From contig NZ_LT717701.1 of the NCBI RefSeq assembly GCF_900157385.1, forward strand, positions 1,089,772 through 1,153,771: a DNA stretch of 64,000 nucleotides. The letters run 5' to 3'. Source of the stretch: Mycobacterium terramassiliense. GTDB taxonomy: Bacteria; Actinomycetota; Actinomycetes; Mycobacteriales; Mycobacteriaceae. Shown piece by piece: positions 56,559-64,000 of this stretch (positions within the stretch are counted from its first letter, which is position 1; each line of letters starts with the position of its first letter). The position numbers and the translations under genes are program-made. The notes beneath the pieces were generated by a model that had not been told where the DNA came from, did no database searches, and saw only the letters and a list, made by a program, of their open reading frames with translations.

Positions 56559-58031
56559 TCAGGTCGAAGTCGTCGCGTCGCCGCTCAATAACCGCATCGA
56601 GAGGTCATCGGTCTCTGTAGCGGCACTCGTGGCGGATTGATGTTGACCGCGCACCCATGCTTGGGCAGCCATTTGGGTTGCGTCCCAGGGTGATCCAAGC
56701 GGCGGGGTGTAAGACAGGTCGAGCGCACTGAGGCCGTCGACGGACATCTCGTGGAACAGGGCGGTGGCGTAGGTGTCGACGCGTTTGGCGATTTCGGCGC
56801 TGCGGTGTCCGACCAGCTGGGCGCCGAGCAGGCGGCCGCTCTGCTGGTCGCCGGTGATACGGATGTTGATCGGGGTTGCCCCTGGGTAGTAGGCCTTGTG
56901 GTCGTCCGGGGTCGATTGGCTGGTGACTGGGGTCCAGCCGTTGTTGGCGGACAGGGCTTCGTGTTCGCGGAGGCCGGTGCGGGCGGCGACGAGGTCGAAG
57001 ACCTTGACGACTTGCGTACCGAGGCTGCCCGCGAAGTGGGTGCAGCCACCGAGGGCGTTTTCGCCTGCCACGCGGCCTTGTTTGTGGGCGGTGGTGCCCA
57101 GCGGGAGCCAGGTGATGCCGAGGAGCCGGTGGTGGGTGTGTACGCAGTCGCCCGCGGCGAAGACATCGGGCAAGTTGGTGCGCATAGCTTCGTCGACAAC
57201 GATGGCACCTTTCACGCCGAGTTCGGCGCCGGCGTCTGCGGCCAGTTCAGTGTCGGGACGCACTCCAACCACGACGAGAACGAAATCGACGGTGCGCGAG
57301 ATTGTTTGGCCGTCCTGGCTGGCGGTCACGGTAAGCGCGCCGGTGTCGGCGCGGGTGATGGCGGTGACCGCGGTGTCGGTGAGGACTTCGACACCGTTGT
57401 GCTCGAGTTCAGTGTGCACGAGGGCGCCGAGTTCAGGGTCGACGGTGGGCAAAACTTCGGGCAAGGCTTCGATTTGGGTAACGCGGATGCCGCGCGTGGT
57501 AAGGGCTTCGGCCATCTCCAGGCCGATGTAGCCGGCGCCGACGATCGCCGCCGTGGCGGGGTTGCGTTGCTGCAGGGAGTCCATGACGGCGAAGGTGTCG
57601 CCCATGGAGTGCAGCAAGTGCACGCCATCGTCGGGTCTGAGCGCGTCAGCGCCGCTTAGCCCAGAGATGGGTGGGCGGGTACTGATGGCGCCGGTGCCCA
57701 CGATCAGGGAGTCGTAGACAAGCTGTTGTGGGGCGCCGATGGAGTCGAGGATGTCGAGGGTGTGCTCTTTGACATTGATGCCGGTGGCGCGGGTGTCGGT
57801 GAGCACCCGCATGCCGGTGGCGGCCAGGTCGGCGGCGGTGCGATGAGCCAGGTTGGTCCAGTGGGTGACTTCCCCGGAGACGTAGTAAGGGATGCCGCAG
57901 ATGGAGAAGTTGGGATAGGCGTCGGCGACAACCACGGTTACGTCGGTTGTGGGGTCGAGCTCGCGGGCGCGCAGCGCTGCGCTGATGCCGGCGTCACTGC
58001 CGCCGACAGCTACGATATGACGAGGTGTCAT
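56559..58031 (-). CDS. CoA-disulfide-reductase/NADH-oxidase-like FAD oxidoreductase of the arsenic island
   Basis: A 490-residue class III pyridine nucleotide-disulfide oxidoreductase. The FAD motif is VAVGGSDAGISAALRA, the NAD(P) motif is AAIVGAGYIGLEMAEAL, and the second FAD motif is DVFAAGDCVHTHH. A single redox Cys45 in NFSICGIPYYVSG is at the place used by CoA-disulfide reductase and Nox enzymes; the CxxxxC of Lpd is absent. The C-terminal dimer domain is complete, and a non-homologous tail of about 35 residues follows. It is last in the operon arsRC fusion, pstS-like, oxidoreductase, which suggests thiol or arsenic redox work. Confidence 0.85.
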   Translation of the reverse strand: MTPRHIVAVGGSDAGISAALRARELDPTTDVTVVVADAYPNFSICGIPYYVSGEVTHWTNLAHRTAADLAATGMRVLTDTRATGINVKEHTLDILDSIGAPQQLVYDSLIVGTGAISTRPPISGLSGADALRPDDGVHLLHSMGDTFAVMDSLQQRNPATAAIVGAGYIGLEMAEALTTRGIRVTQIEALPEVLPTVDPELGALVHTELEHNGVEVLTDTAVTAITRADTGALTVTASQDGQTISRTVDFVLVVVGVRPDTELAADAGAELGVKGAIVVDEAMRTNLPDVFAAGDCVHTHHRLLGITWLPLGTTAHKQGRVAGENALGGCTHFAGSLGTQVVKVFDLVAARTGLREHEALSANNGWTPVTSQSTPDDHKAYYPGATPINIRITGDQQSGRLLGAQLVGHRSAEIAKRVDTYATALFHEMSVDGLSALDLSYTPPLGSPWDATQMAAQAWVRGQHQSATSAATETDDLSMRLLSGDATTST

Positions 58032-58101
58032 GCGGGTTTGGCTCCCGTGGTGTCAGGGTTTTGCGGTGGCGGTGCAGCGCTGCGCCGATGGGTGTGATGT
58101 C

Positions 58102-59208
58102 TTAGCTTATGGCGTCCACGGCGCTAAGCACCTTTGCCTGAAAGCCATTGGGCAGCGGGAAGTATCCGTGATCTTCAAGGTCGGCCTGGCCTGGCCCGAT
58201 GGTGGACTGCAGAAACGCCCGCACCGCCCGTGCGGTCTGTGGGTCAGCGTATTTCGAGCACACCAGTTCGTAGGTCGCCAGCACGATCGGGTAGGTGCCG
58301 GGATGGGTGGGCTTGTAGAACGACGAGGTGTCTAGCACCAGGTTGTTACCCTGGCCCACGATGGTCGCTCCGGAGACGGCCTTGCCGACCGTGTCGGCGG
58401 TGATGGCCACGGGATCGGGCCCGGCTGAGGTCAGGATTCTGGCGGCGAACAGCCGCTGCGCTTGGGCGAACGAGTATTCGTTGTAGCTGATCGCACCCTC
58501 GGTGGACTTGATTTTCGCTGAGGTGCCCTCGTTGCCTGGTGCGCCCTCGCCAACTCCGCCGTTGAACACCTTGCCGGTTCCTTTGCCCCACGCGCCGTTG
58601 GAGGCGGCGTCGAGGTAGAGCTGGAAGTTATCGGTGGTGCCCGAGGCGTCGCTGCGGAATACCACGTCGATGGGTTCCATGGGCATCTCCTCGCCGTTGA
58701 GCGCCTTGATGGCTGGGTCGTCCCACCGGGTGATCTTGCCGTTGAAAATCTTGGCTAGTGTCGGGGCGTCGAGCGTCAGTCTGTTTACGGCTTCGAGGTT
58801 GTACGTGATCGCCAAAGGACCGAACACCACTGGCAGATCCCAGGCATCCGACCCGCACCGCTCCTTGGCCGTGGTGTACTCGTCGCCAGCGAGCGGCGAG
58901 TCCGAGCCACCGAAATCCGTTATGCCGCGGAGGAATTCGCTCACTCCCGCCCCCGAGCCGTTCGACGTGTAGGTGAGTGTCTGCCCAGGGCAGGCTTTTT
59001 CGTAGGCTTGGACGAACCGGGTCATCGCATTGGCCTGCGCGGTCGAGCCGCTGGCCTTCAGCGACTGTTTACCGCCGCAGTCAACCTTCGCCGTGGTGGC
59101 GTATGAGGGGTTCGAATGTTCCCTGGCACATGCCGAAAACCAAAACACCAGCGCGGTCACTGCCAGCAAGCTCGGCACGCCCCAAAGTAGTTTTCGTGAA
59201 ATGCTCAT
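58102..59208 (-). CDS. PstS-like phosphate/arsenate-binding lipoprotein of the arsenic island
   Basis: A 368-residue lipoprotein. The signal peptide (KLLWGVPSLLAVTALVFWFS) ends in lipobox FSAC. Ligand-site segments are the same as in the core PstS: ASGSTAQANAM, GSDSPL and RSDASGTTDN. PstS discriminates phosphate from arsenate, and second copies in ars islands are thought to capture phosphate selectively or to act in arsenate handling. No pstC, pstA or pstB is nearby. It lies 37 bp after the ArsR-ArsC fusion gene on the same transcript. Confidence 0.88.
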   Translation of the reverse strand: MSISRKLLWGVPSLLAVTALVFWFSACAREHSNPSYATTAKVDCGGKQSLKASGSTAQANAMTRFVQAYEKACPGQTLTYTSNGSGAGVSEFLRGITDFGGSDSPLAGDEYTTAKERCGSDAWDLPVVFGPLAITYNLEAVNRLTLDAPTLAKIFNGKITRWDDPAIKALNGEEMPMEPIDVVFRSDASGTTDNFQLYLDAASNGAWGKGTGKVFNGGVGEGAPGNEGTSAKIKSTEGAISYNEYSFAQAQRLFAARILTSAGPDPVAITADTVGKAVSGATIVGQGNNLVLDTSSFYKPTHPGTYPIVLATYELVCSKYADPQTARAVRAFLQSTIGPGQADLEDHGYFPLPNGFQAKVLSAVDAIS

Positions 59209-59245
59209 CGCGGTTTCCTCCGGTCGTCAGCGCACGGTGTTGTTG

Positions 59246-59920
59246 CTAGTCGGGGTCCAGGGTGGGGGCGAGGTGATCAATGCGCACGGTCAGCTCGTCG
59301 AGGGCCTGGTCGAAGGCGTCGGCCCGGCCGGTGCGGACCGGGTCGGGGATCGACCAATGCAGGCGCCTGCTGTCGGCGGGCAGTTGTTCGTGGGCGCTGT
59401 CGCAGACCGCGATGATCACGTCGGTAGGCTTCACGATGTCATCGAGATGGCGCGGGGTGTGGGGTCGCATCGGCAGCTTGCGGCGCTTCGCGGCGGCTAC
59501 TGCCGACGGGTGTACCTCGGCGGCGGGATGGGTCCCGGCTGAGGTTGCCGGTAGCGAGCTTCGGCGATTCCACACCGCCACCGCCAACTGGCTGCGTGCC
59601 GAATTCTGGCTGCAGACAAACACCACCCGCTCTGCACGCCACGCAGTCGAGGGCACCAACAAATCCAGCGACTCGGGGATCAGCTGCAGATAGCTGCGAC
59701 GACGATCTCCTTCTGATCGGACTCGGCGCACGATGCCGGCTCCCTCAAGCACCCCCAGATGGTGGGCGATCAGACTCGATGACATCGACAGCGCGGCTTG
59801 AAGCTCAGAGGGCGATGCGTCGGCGAGCAGCAATCGATCGACGATAACGAGCCGGCCAGGGTCGGCTAAGGCGGCATGGATCTGAACCCGCCGCACCGCG
59901 TCAGAGGATAGCTCAATCAT
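59246..59920 (-). CDS. ArsR-ArsC fusion: HTH repressor plus low-MW phosphatase-type arsenate reductase domain
   Basis: A 224-residue two-domain protein. Residues about 5-85 are an ArsR winged HTH (PSELQAALSMSSSLIAHHLG). Residues about 97-215 are an LMW-phosphatase/ArsC domain with the CX5R loop CSQNSAR (Cys103, Arg109) and catalytic Asp193 in SIPDPV. The second and third redox Cys of thioredoxin-type ArsC are not evident (only Cys173 in AVCDSAHEQL). It could sense arsenite and reduce arsenate. ATG 59920 is chosen; a TTG at 59953 would add 11 residues. A 13-bp AT-rich palindrome touches the start codon. Confidence 0.85.
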   Translation of the reverse strand: MIELSSDAVRRVQIHAALADPGRLVIVDRLLLADASPSELQAALSMSSSLIAHHLGVLEGAGIVRRVRSEGDRRRSYLQLIPESLDLLVPSTAWRAERVVFVCSQNSARSQLAVAVWNRRSSLPATSAGTHPAAEVHPSAVAAAKRRKLPMRPHTPRHLDDIVKPTDVIIAVCDSAHEQLPADSRRLHWSIPDPVRTGRADAFDQALDELTVRIDHLAPTLDPD

Positions 59921-59933
59921 AATTAAGTTAATT
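59921..59933. promoter_or_regulatory. AT-rich 13-bp palindrome at the fusion-gene start (candidate ArsR operator)
   Basis: AATTAAGTTAATT is a perfect 6-bp-arm palindrome around one base, directly before ATG 59920 on the minus strand. In otherwise high-GC DNA it stands out, and its place is right for repression by the ArsR domain of the fusion protein. Confidence 0.55.
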
Positions 59934-60084
59934 TCTACTGAGCTACCGCCCAAAAATCAAGGTGTTGGCTTGGTTTGGTGACCGTGTCTTCTCACGTTCG
60001 CCACTGCGAAGCCAGGCATTTACCCATGAGTCGACCCTCACCACCCGTCCGGATCCTCGGAGGTTTACCCGCATTGGCGAAAGA

Positions 60085-60444
60085 TCAGTTGCAGCACCGC
60101 GGGTCGAGCACCGCGCACAGGGCGGCCATCGCGTCACGGTGAGGACGGTGATAGACGTTCATGCCGCGGCGCTCCGACTCCACCAGGCCCGCGTTACGCA
60201 GTTGGCCAAGATGGTGGCTCACGGTTGATTCGGTCAGTTCGACAACGGCGGCCAGGTCGCTGGTCTTCTGCTCACCCGCAGACGAGCTGAATAGCAGGGA
60301 CATGATCTTGACCCGCGCGGGATCTGCCAACGCCTTGAGGCGCAAGGCAACCCGCAGGGCGTCGTCATCGCTCATTGGGCCTGCCGCCAGCGGCGCACAG
60401 CATGCCGGCGCGGTGATGTCGACCAGGGGTAACGCCTTCGGCAT
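60085..60444 (-). CDS. arsR: ArsR-family arsenite-sensing repressor
   Basis: A 119-residue ArsR/SmtB regulator with HTH at KTSDLAAVVELTESTVSHHLGQL. It has vicinal Cys15-Cys16 near the N-terminus (APACCAPL) and a C-terminal Cys pair (DPRCCN), suitable for trivalent arsenic or cadmium. This type pairs with cadI as in Rv2640c/Rv2641. ATG 60444 faces the cadI gene, and two 13-bp inverted sites lie in the gap. Confidence 0.9.
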   Translation of the reverse strand: MPKALPLVDITAPACCAPLAAGPMSDDDALRVALRLKALADPARVKIMSLLFSSSAGEQKTSDLAAVVELTESTVSHHLGQLRNAGLVESERRGMNVYHRPHRDAMAALCAVLDPRCCN

Positions 60445-60464
60445 GACGCAATAATGCCAGAAGG

Positions 60465-60522
60465 TTTGACATATATCAAAAAGGTGGCATCCTAAGCGTG
60501 TCGGACGAATTTGATATATGTC
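60465..60522. promoter_or_regulatory. Pair of inverted 13-bp operators between arsR and cadI
   Basis: GACATATATCAAA (60468-60480) and its exact reverse complement TTTGATATATGTC (60510-60522) are centred 42 bp apart, about four helical turns. The left copy extends to the dyad TTTGA-CATATA-TCAAA (60465-60480). One site is on the arsR side and one on the cadI side, fitting repression of both promoters by ArsR. Confidence 0.78.
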
Positions 60523-60546
60523 TCACACCTACGGAGGTCTGATTCC

Positions 60547-61026
60547 ATGTCCCGTGTACAACTTGCCCTCAACGTCGATGACCTCGACGAAGCGATCATG
60601 TTCTACTCCAAGCTGTTCAATACCGAGCCGGCGAAACGCAAGCCCGGCTATGCCAACTTCGCCGTCGATGAGCCGCCGCTCAAGCTGGTGCTGCTCGAAA
60701 ACCCCGGTAAGGGCGGCACCCTGAACCACCTCGGCGTGGAGGTCCAGTCCAGTGAGAAGGTGCACGAGGAGATCGCTCGGTTGCAGGGCGAGGGCTTGTT
60801 CACCGACGAGGAGATCGGAACGACCTGTTGCTTCGCCACCCAGGACAAGGTCTGGGTGACAGGGCCGGCCGGGGAGAAGTGGGAGGTCTACACCGTGTTG
60901 GCCGACTCGGAAACTTTCGGATCAAGCCCGCAGCACCTCGACCCCGAAACCGAAGGTGCTGCGTGCTGTGGCCGATCGGCGGCTGACGACAATACAGAAC
61001 CCGCGCCGACCGCCTCTTGCTGCTAA
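60547..61026 (+). CDS. cadI: CadI/ArsI-type VOC metalloenzyme (organoarsenical lyase family)
   Basis: A 159-residue VOC-fold protein. The putative Fe(II) ligands Gln5 (SRVQLALNV), His61 (LNHLGVEV) and Glu113 (KWEVYTV) fit ArsI C-As lyases, and the vicinal Cys94-Cys95 (GTTCCFATQ) bind trivalent arsenic; a CC pair also closes the C-terminus (ASCC). ArsI cleaves methylarsenite, while the M. tuberculosis homologue is known as cadmium-induced CadI. ATG 60547 follows ACGGAGG (60531-60537). It is divergent from arsR with matched operators. Confidence 0.9.
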   Translation: MSRVQLALNVDDLDEAIMFYSKLFNTEPAKRKPGYANFAVDEPPLKLVLLENPGKGGTLNHLGVEVQSSEKVHEEIARLQGEGLFTDEEIGTTCCFATQDKVWVTGPAGEKWEVYTVLADSETFGSSPQHLDPETEGAACCGRSAADDNTEPAPTASCC

Positions 61027-61185
61027 CGCCCAACAATCGACCGCGTAATCGCATTGTGCTGCAACAATTCTCGCTGCCCTTAGAAACCGAACCGAGAACA
61101 GCCGTAGCGGCCGCGAGGCGTGCGACCGGGCACCGCGGGATCGCGCTGATGATCAAGGATTAGATTGCGTCGATGTGATTGCTGG

Positions 61186-62955
61186 TTACGTGGCCAAGAC
61201 GCCTCGGGCCGTCCCGAGCGCTTCAAGCGCGGGGATACCCACTGGTTCGGTCGAAAGCAGCGGTACCACCGCGACCCGATCCGCGTGCTGACCCTTGACC
61301 TTGTCGATCTCCGGCAGTTCCGCGGCGGCGCGCTGCCGGAGCAGCGGTGCGGTCGGGTTTGCGGCTGCGAGCGAGTTGTTGATCACCCAGGCCCAGGGGC
61401 GGATGCCGGCGCGTTCGAGTTCGTCCTGCAATCCGGCGGCCTCGAGGACCGGGGTGGTTTCGGCGAGGGTGACGATGATGACTTTGGTCTGCTCCGGGTT
61501 CTGCAAACGCATAAGCGGAGTCGTGAAGCGTCGGTTGCCCAGTTGCCGTGCGACCTCGCGATGGTAGGAGCCGGTGGCATCGAGTAGGAGCAGCGTGTGC
61601 CCGGTTGGGGCGGTGTCCACGACGACGAACTTGTGCAGCGATTCACCGATGACCCGCGAGAACGCCTGGAACACAGCTACTTCCTCGGTGCATGGCGAGC
61701 GAAGATCCTCTGCGAGGGTCGCCCGGCCGTGCTCATCGAGCGCGGCGCCTTTGGTGGTGAGCACATGTTCGCGGTAGATGCGGGTCGCCTCGACCGGGTC
61801 GATGGCCGACACCTGCAGGTTCGGCAGTGTTCCGTGGAGGGTGTCGATGAGGTGCCCGGCGGGGTCGGTCGTGGTCAGGTGCACTTGGTGACCGCCCTCG
61901 GCGAGAGCGACAGCGATCGCGGCAGCAATCGTTGTCTTGCCGACTCCGCCCTTACCCATGCACATGATCAATCCGTGGTCCCCAGTGGCCAGTTCATTGA
62001 TCAGATTCGCCAGCGGGGTGTCAATAACGGCGGGGACCATTTCTTGTTGCTCATCCGGCCCGCCCGCATCCGAGGTGAATAGCGACGCCAGGGCGTCCAG
62101 GCCGATGATGTTGCTGGGCTTGAGATCGACCAGGTCCAGGGGCAGGGTCCGTAGTTCCTCGGGCAGCGACGCGATCGCCTGCTGTTCGCGCTGGTAAATC
62201 GCCACGGCGAGCGGGTCAGTGCGCCCGGCAGATGCGGGCAGGACACCATTGATCACGACGTACTGGTGGGTCAAGCCAATCGCAGCGAGTTCACGCTGCG
62301 TGCGGGCGATCTCAGCCAGCGTCGACCTCTGGGCACGGGCCACCAGCACTAGGCGGGTGCGCTGGGGATCGGCCAGCGCGGCGACCGCAGCGGCGTAGAC
62401 GACGCGTTGTTTTTCCAGACCGGACAGCGGCCCCAGGCAGGATGCATCGCCCTTGCCCTCGTTGAGGAAGTCAGTCCACGAGCCCGGCAATTGCAGCAGG
62501 CGGATGGTGTGCCCGGTAGGGGCGGTGTCGAACAGCACATGGTCGAACTGGCCGAGTTCGCCGTCGGAATCGGTTAGGAGTTCGGTGAATTCGTTGAAGG
62601 AGGCGATCTCGGTGGTGCACGAGCCGGAGAGTTGTTCGGTGATCGATGCCACCTCCGCGTCCGGCAATAGCCCACGCACCGGGCCGATGATGCGTTCGCG
62701 GTAAGCGTCAGCGGCCTGTTCGGGATCGATTTCCAGAGCCGACAGACCGTCGACCGCGGGGATCCCGGTGATGGTGTTGCCGATCGTCAGCCCAAAGACT
62801 TGTCCGACGTTGGATGCCGGGTCGGTGCTGACTAGCAGCACCTTGTTGCCGTGGCGGGCCAGCGCGATCGCGGTGGCACACGCGATGGAGGTCTTGCCCA
62901 CCCCGCCCTTGCCGGTGAAGAACAGAAATCGTGGCGGAGCGTCCAGAAACTTCAT
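61186..62955 (-). CDS. arsA: ArsA arsenite-efflux ATPase
   Basis: A 589-residue double ATPase, the energy-supplying subunit of the arsenite pump. The two P-loops GKGGVGKTS (about 15-23) and GKGGVGKTT (about 334-342) and both signal motifs DTAPTGHT are intact. The metalloid-site cysteines Cys113 (SGSCTTEI), Cys173 (ASCLGPL) and Cys422 (SPCTEEV) match the classical ArsA positions. It is downstream of arsD (11-bp gap), which hands arsenite to ArsA. The membrane partner (ArsB or Acr3) should lie beyond the window. Confidence 0.96.
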   Translation of the reverse strand: MKFLDAPPRFLFFTGKGGVGKTSIACATAIALARHGNKVLLVSTDPASNVGQVFGLTIGNTITGIPAVDGLSALEIDPEQAADAYRERIIGPVRGLLPDAEVASITEQLSGSCTTEIASFNEFTELLTDSDGELGQFDHVLFDTAPTGHTIRLLQLPGSWTDFLNEGKGDASCLGPLSGLEKQRVVYAAAVAALADPQRTRLVLVARAQRSTLAEIARTQRELAAIGLTHQYVVINGVLPASAGRTDPLAVAIYQREQQAIASLPEELRTLPLDLVDLKPSNIIGLDALASLFTSDAGGPDEQQEMVPAVIDTPLANLINELATGDHGLIMCMGKGGVGKTTIAAAIAVALAEGGHQVHLTTTDPAGHLIDTLHGTLPNLQVSAIDPVEATRIYREHVLTTKGAALDEHGRATLAEDLRSPCTEEVAVFQAFSRVIGESLHKFVVVDTAPTGHTLLLLDATGSYHREVARQLGNRRFTTPLMRLQNPEQTKVIIVTLAETTPVLEAAGLQDELERAGIRPWAWVINNSLAAANPTAPLLRQRAAAELPEIDKVKGQHADRVAVVPLLSTEPVGIPALEALGTARGVLAT

Positions 62956-62966
62956 GGCCGGTTCTT

Positions 62967-63374
62967 TCAGCAGCAGTCGGTGGCGTTTGAGCTGTCGCTG
63001 CTGCAGCAGCCGCCTCCGGCAGTGGCCGTCTCGGTGATATCGAGGCTGGTCGGTCCGGCTGGTCCGGGAGCCTCGATGCCGGCCCAGGTGGCAAGTTGAG
63101 CGCGGTCGGGGTACCGCCCGGTCATCGCGGTGACTCCGTCCACCAGAACCAGCGGCAGCCCGTCGGATCCGGCAACGTGCAGGAACGCTTTCACGGTTTC
63201 GGATTCGGCGAACGCACTGGGTTCGCTTGCCAGGTTGTAGCGGGAAACGTCACCACCGCGGCTGCGGACGTAATCCAGGTCGGCGGAGAACCTGACCAGT
63301 CGTTGGTCGACGTCTTCACCGCAGACACCCGTGGCGCAACACAATGCGGGCTCGAACACCTGAACCTTGCTCAT
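62967..63374 (-). CDS. arsD: ArsD arsenite metallochaperone
   Basis: A 135-residue ArsD. The arsenite-binding cysteines Cys12, Cys13 and Cys18 are seen in EPALCCATGVCG, and further CC pairs near the C-terminus (GGGCCSSD, ATDCC) fit the longer family members. It delivers arsenite to ArsA and weakly represses the operon. ATG 63374 is preceded by GGAGATCG on the minus strand. It sits between arsC and arsA. Confidence 0.95.
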   Translation of the reverse strand: MSKVQVFEPALCCATGVCGEDVDQRLVRFSADLDYVRSRGGDVSRYNLASEPSAFAESETVKAFLHVAGSDGLPLVLVDGVTAMTGRYPDRAQLATWAGIEAPGPAGPTSLDITETATAGGGCCSSDSSNATDCC

Positions 63375-63468
63375 AGAACGATCTCCTTAGTTTCTGCCTG
63401 CTCGAGGTTGGTCGACGTCGCTGACGAGCTGCAAGATCACGGGCCCCACTTCGTCCCCACGGGGTTCC

Positions 63469-63897
63469 TCACGGATGGCTCCCCTGGGGAGGACTAGCGG
63501 GGACGAGTTCGCCGATCAAGTCTTGGACCCGGGCCTTGATATCGTCGCGGATCGGGCGGACCGCCTCGATGCCCTTGCCCGCAGGGTCGGGCAACGCCCA
63601 GTCCCGGTAGCTGACGCCCGGGAAAACCGGGCAGGCATCGCCGCAGCCCATGGTGATCACCACGTCGGATGACTCGACCGCGTCGGCGGTGAGGATCTTG
63701 GGGGACTGGTCCGAGATGTCGATGCCGATCTCGGCCATCGCCTCAACGGCGGCCGAATTGATCGTGTCGGCCGGGGCGCTACCGGCGGAGCGGACTTCGA
63801 TCCTGTCGCCGGCGAGATGGGCCAGGAATCCGGCGGCCATCTGCGAACGGCCGGCGTTGTGAACGCAGACGAACAACACACTGGGGCGAGAAGCCAT
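63469..63897 (-). CDS. arsC: Arsenate reductase, low-MW phosphatase type (thioredoxin/mycothiol linked)
   Basis: A 142-residue LMW-phosphatase-fold arsenate reductase. The CX5R loop is CVHNAGR (Cys11, Arg17), the catalytic Asp104 is in DWALPDP, and the redox pair Cys85 and Cys89 in GCGDACP is present, as in the S. aureus-type enzyme. It reduces arsenate to arsenite for export. ATG 63897 is chosen; TTG 63906 adds three residues. Unlike the fusion protein, all three Cys needed for a thiol relay are here. Confidence 0.94.
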   Translation of the reverse strand: MASRPSVLFVCVHNAGRSQMAAGFLAHLAGDRIEVRSAGSAPADTINSAAVEAMAEIGIDISDQSPKILTADAVESSDVVITMGCGDACPVFPGVSYRDWALPDPAGKGIEAVRPIRDDIKARVQDLIGELVPASPPQGSHP

Positions 63898-63938
63898 GGG
63901 GGTCAACCATTCCGAAATTGATGCTGATCTGTGAGGAG

Positions 63939-64000
63939 TCAGGATTTGGTGCTGGACGTACGTGGCCGATTCCGCGGGCGACGAGTCGGGTTGCGTCGGT
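63939..64000 (-). CDS. Possible C-terminal end of an upstream gene (truncated by window edge)
   Basis: On the minus strand one frame is open from the window edge to TGA at 63939-63941 and reads a basic tail (RRNPTRRPRNRPRTSSTKS). This could be the C-terminus of the arsenite permease expected in front of arsC, but 20 codons cannot prove it. Confidence 0.25.
   Translation of the reverse strand, partial: RRNPTRRPRNRPRTSSTKS

Larger units (their letters stand above)
49201..64000. mobile_element. AICE-like integrated element / genomic island at tRNA-Phe (right end outside window)
   Basis: The stretch after tRNA-Phe breaks synteny with the conserved mycobacterial order. It starts with int, xis-like, ftsK, SCO3933-like, gntR and nudix genes, the usual module of actinomycete integrative and conjugative elements, and continues with a two-gene nuclease module and a multi-operon arsenic island. 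A rep gene, normally between ftsK and xis, is not present. No second copy of the tRNA-Phe 3' end was found up to 64000, so the true right border is not known; the arsenic genes may be cargo or a separate insertion. Confidence 0.72.

Overview
The window is chromosomal DNA of a high-GC actinobacterium, almost certainly a slow-growing Mycobacterium. From 0.4 to 48.6 kb the genes follow, in order, the M. tuberculosis block that I recall as Rv0787A (purS) to Rv0831c: purS-purQ, encapsulin and DyP peroxidase, pepC, purL, purF, purM, pabC, sseC-cysA, glnR, mshD, pst/phoU, an LCP protein, dus, desA1, kmtR. Mtb gene names here rest on recalled synteny and protein resemblance; no search was run. I cannot name the species.

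Region 1 (1-13.1 kb) starts with purS-purQ. It then enters an accessory stretch: a dead gntR gene, VOC and cupin proteins, a Lpd-like flavoprotein, a dehalogenase, a DUF427 protein, a quinone-oxidoreductase-like MDR, two TetR regulators, an alpha/beta hydrolase and a MOSC-reductase-ferredoxin fusion. Five copies of a 16-bp TGGG-N8-CCCA dyad lie only in the gaps around the TetR genes, which suggests one local regulon. Region 2 (13.1-19.9 kb) has an SDR/LysR pair, the encapsulin-DyP nanocompartment operon, aminopeptidase PepC and small enzymes. Region 3 (19.9-28.6 kb) carries purL, purF and purM plus pabC. Region 4 (28.6-34.6 kb) is a sulfur and redox cluster (sulfurtransferase, SseC, DUF4395, thioredoxin, LmeA-like protein) with a polycysteine leaderless sORF, followed by glnR and mshD. 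Region 5 (34.6-39.3 kb) is pstS-pstC-pstA-pstB and convergent phoU behind a PHO-box-like repeat. Region 6 (39.3-48.6 kb) holds the LCP ligase, Dus, DesA1, a TetR/MpaB pair and KmtR followed by a histidine-rich peptide.

Region 7 (48.7-49.2 kb) is a tRNA cluster (Lys on minus; Glu, Asp, Phe on plus). Directly after tRNA-Phe an integrated element begins and runs past the window end. Its core resembles an actinomycete integrative and conjugative element (AICE): tyrosine integrase, excisionase-like HTH, FtsK-type translocase, SCO3933-like protein, GntR regulator with matching operators, and NUDIX hydrolase, but no Rep gene was seen. Next to it is a coupled two-gene module of lower-looking GC with an Mrr-like PD-(D/E)XK nuclease domain, the best candidate here for an undescribed defence system. 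The remainder (56.5-64 kb) is an arsenic island: arsC, arsD, arsA, a cadI/arsI-type gene divergent from arsR, and an operon made of an ArsR-ArsC fusion, a second PstS-like lipoprotein and a CoA-disulfide-reductase-like flavoprotein.
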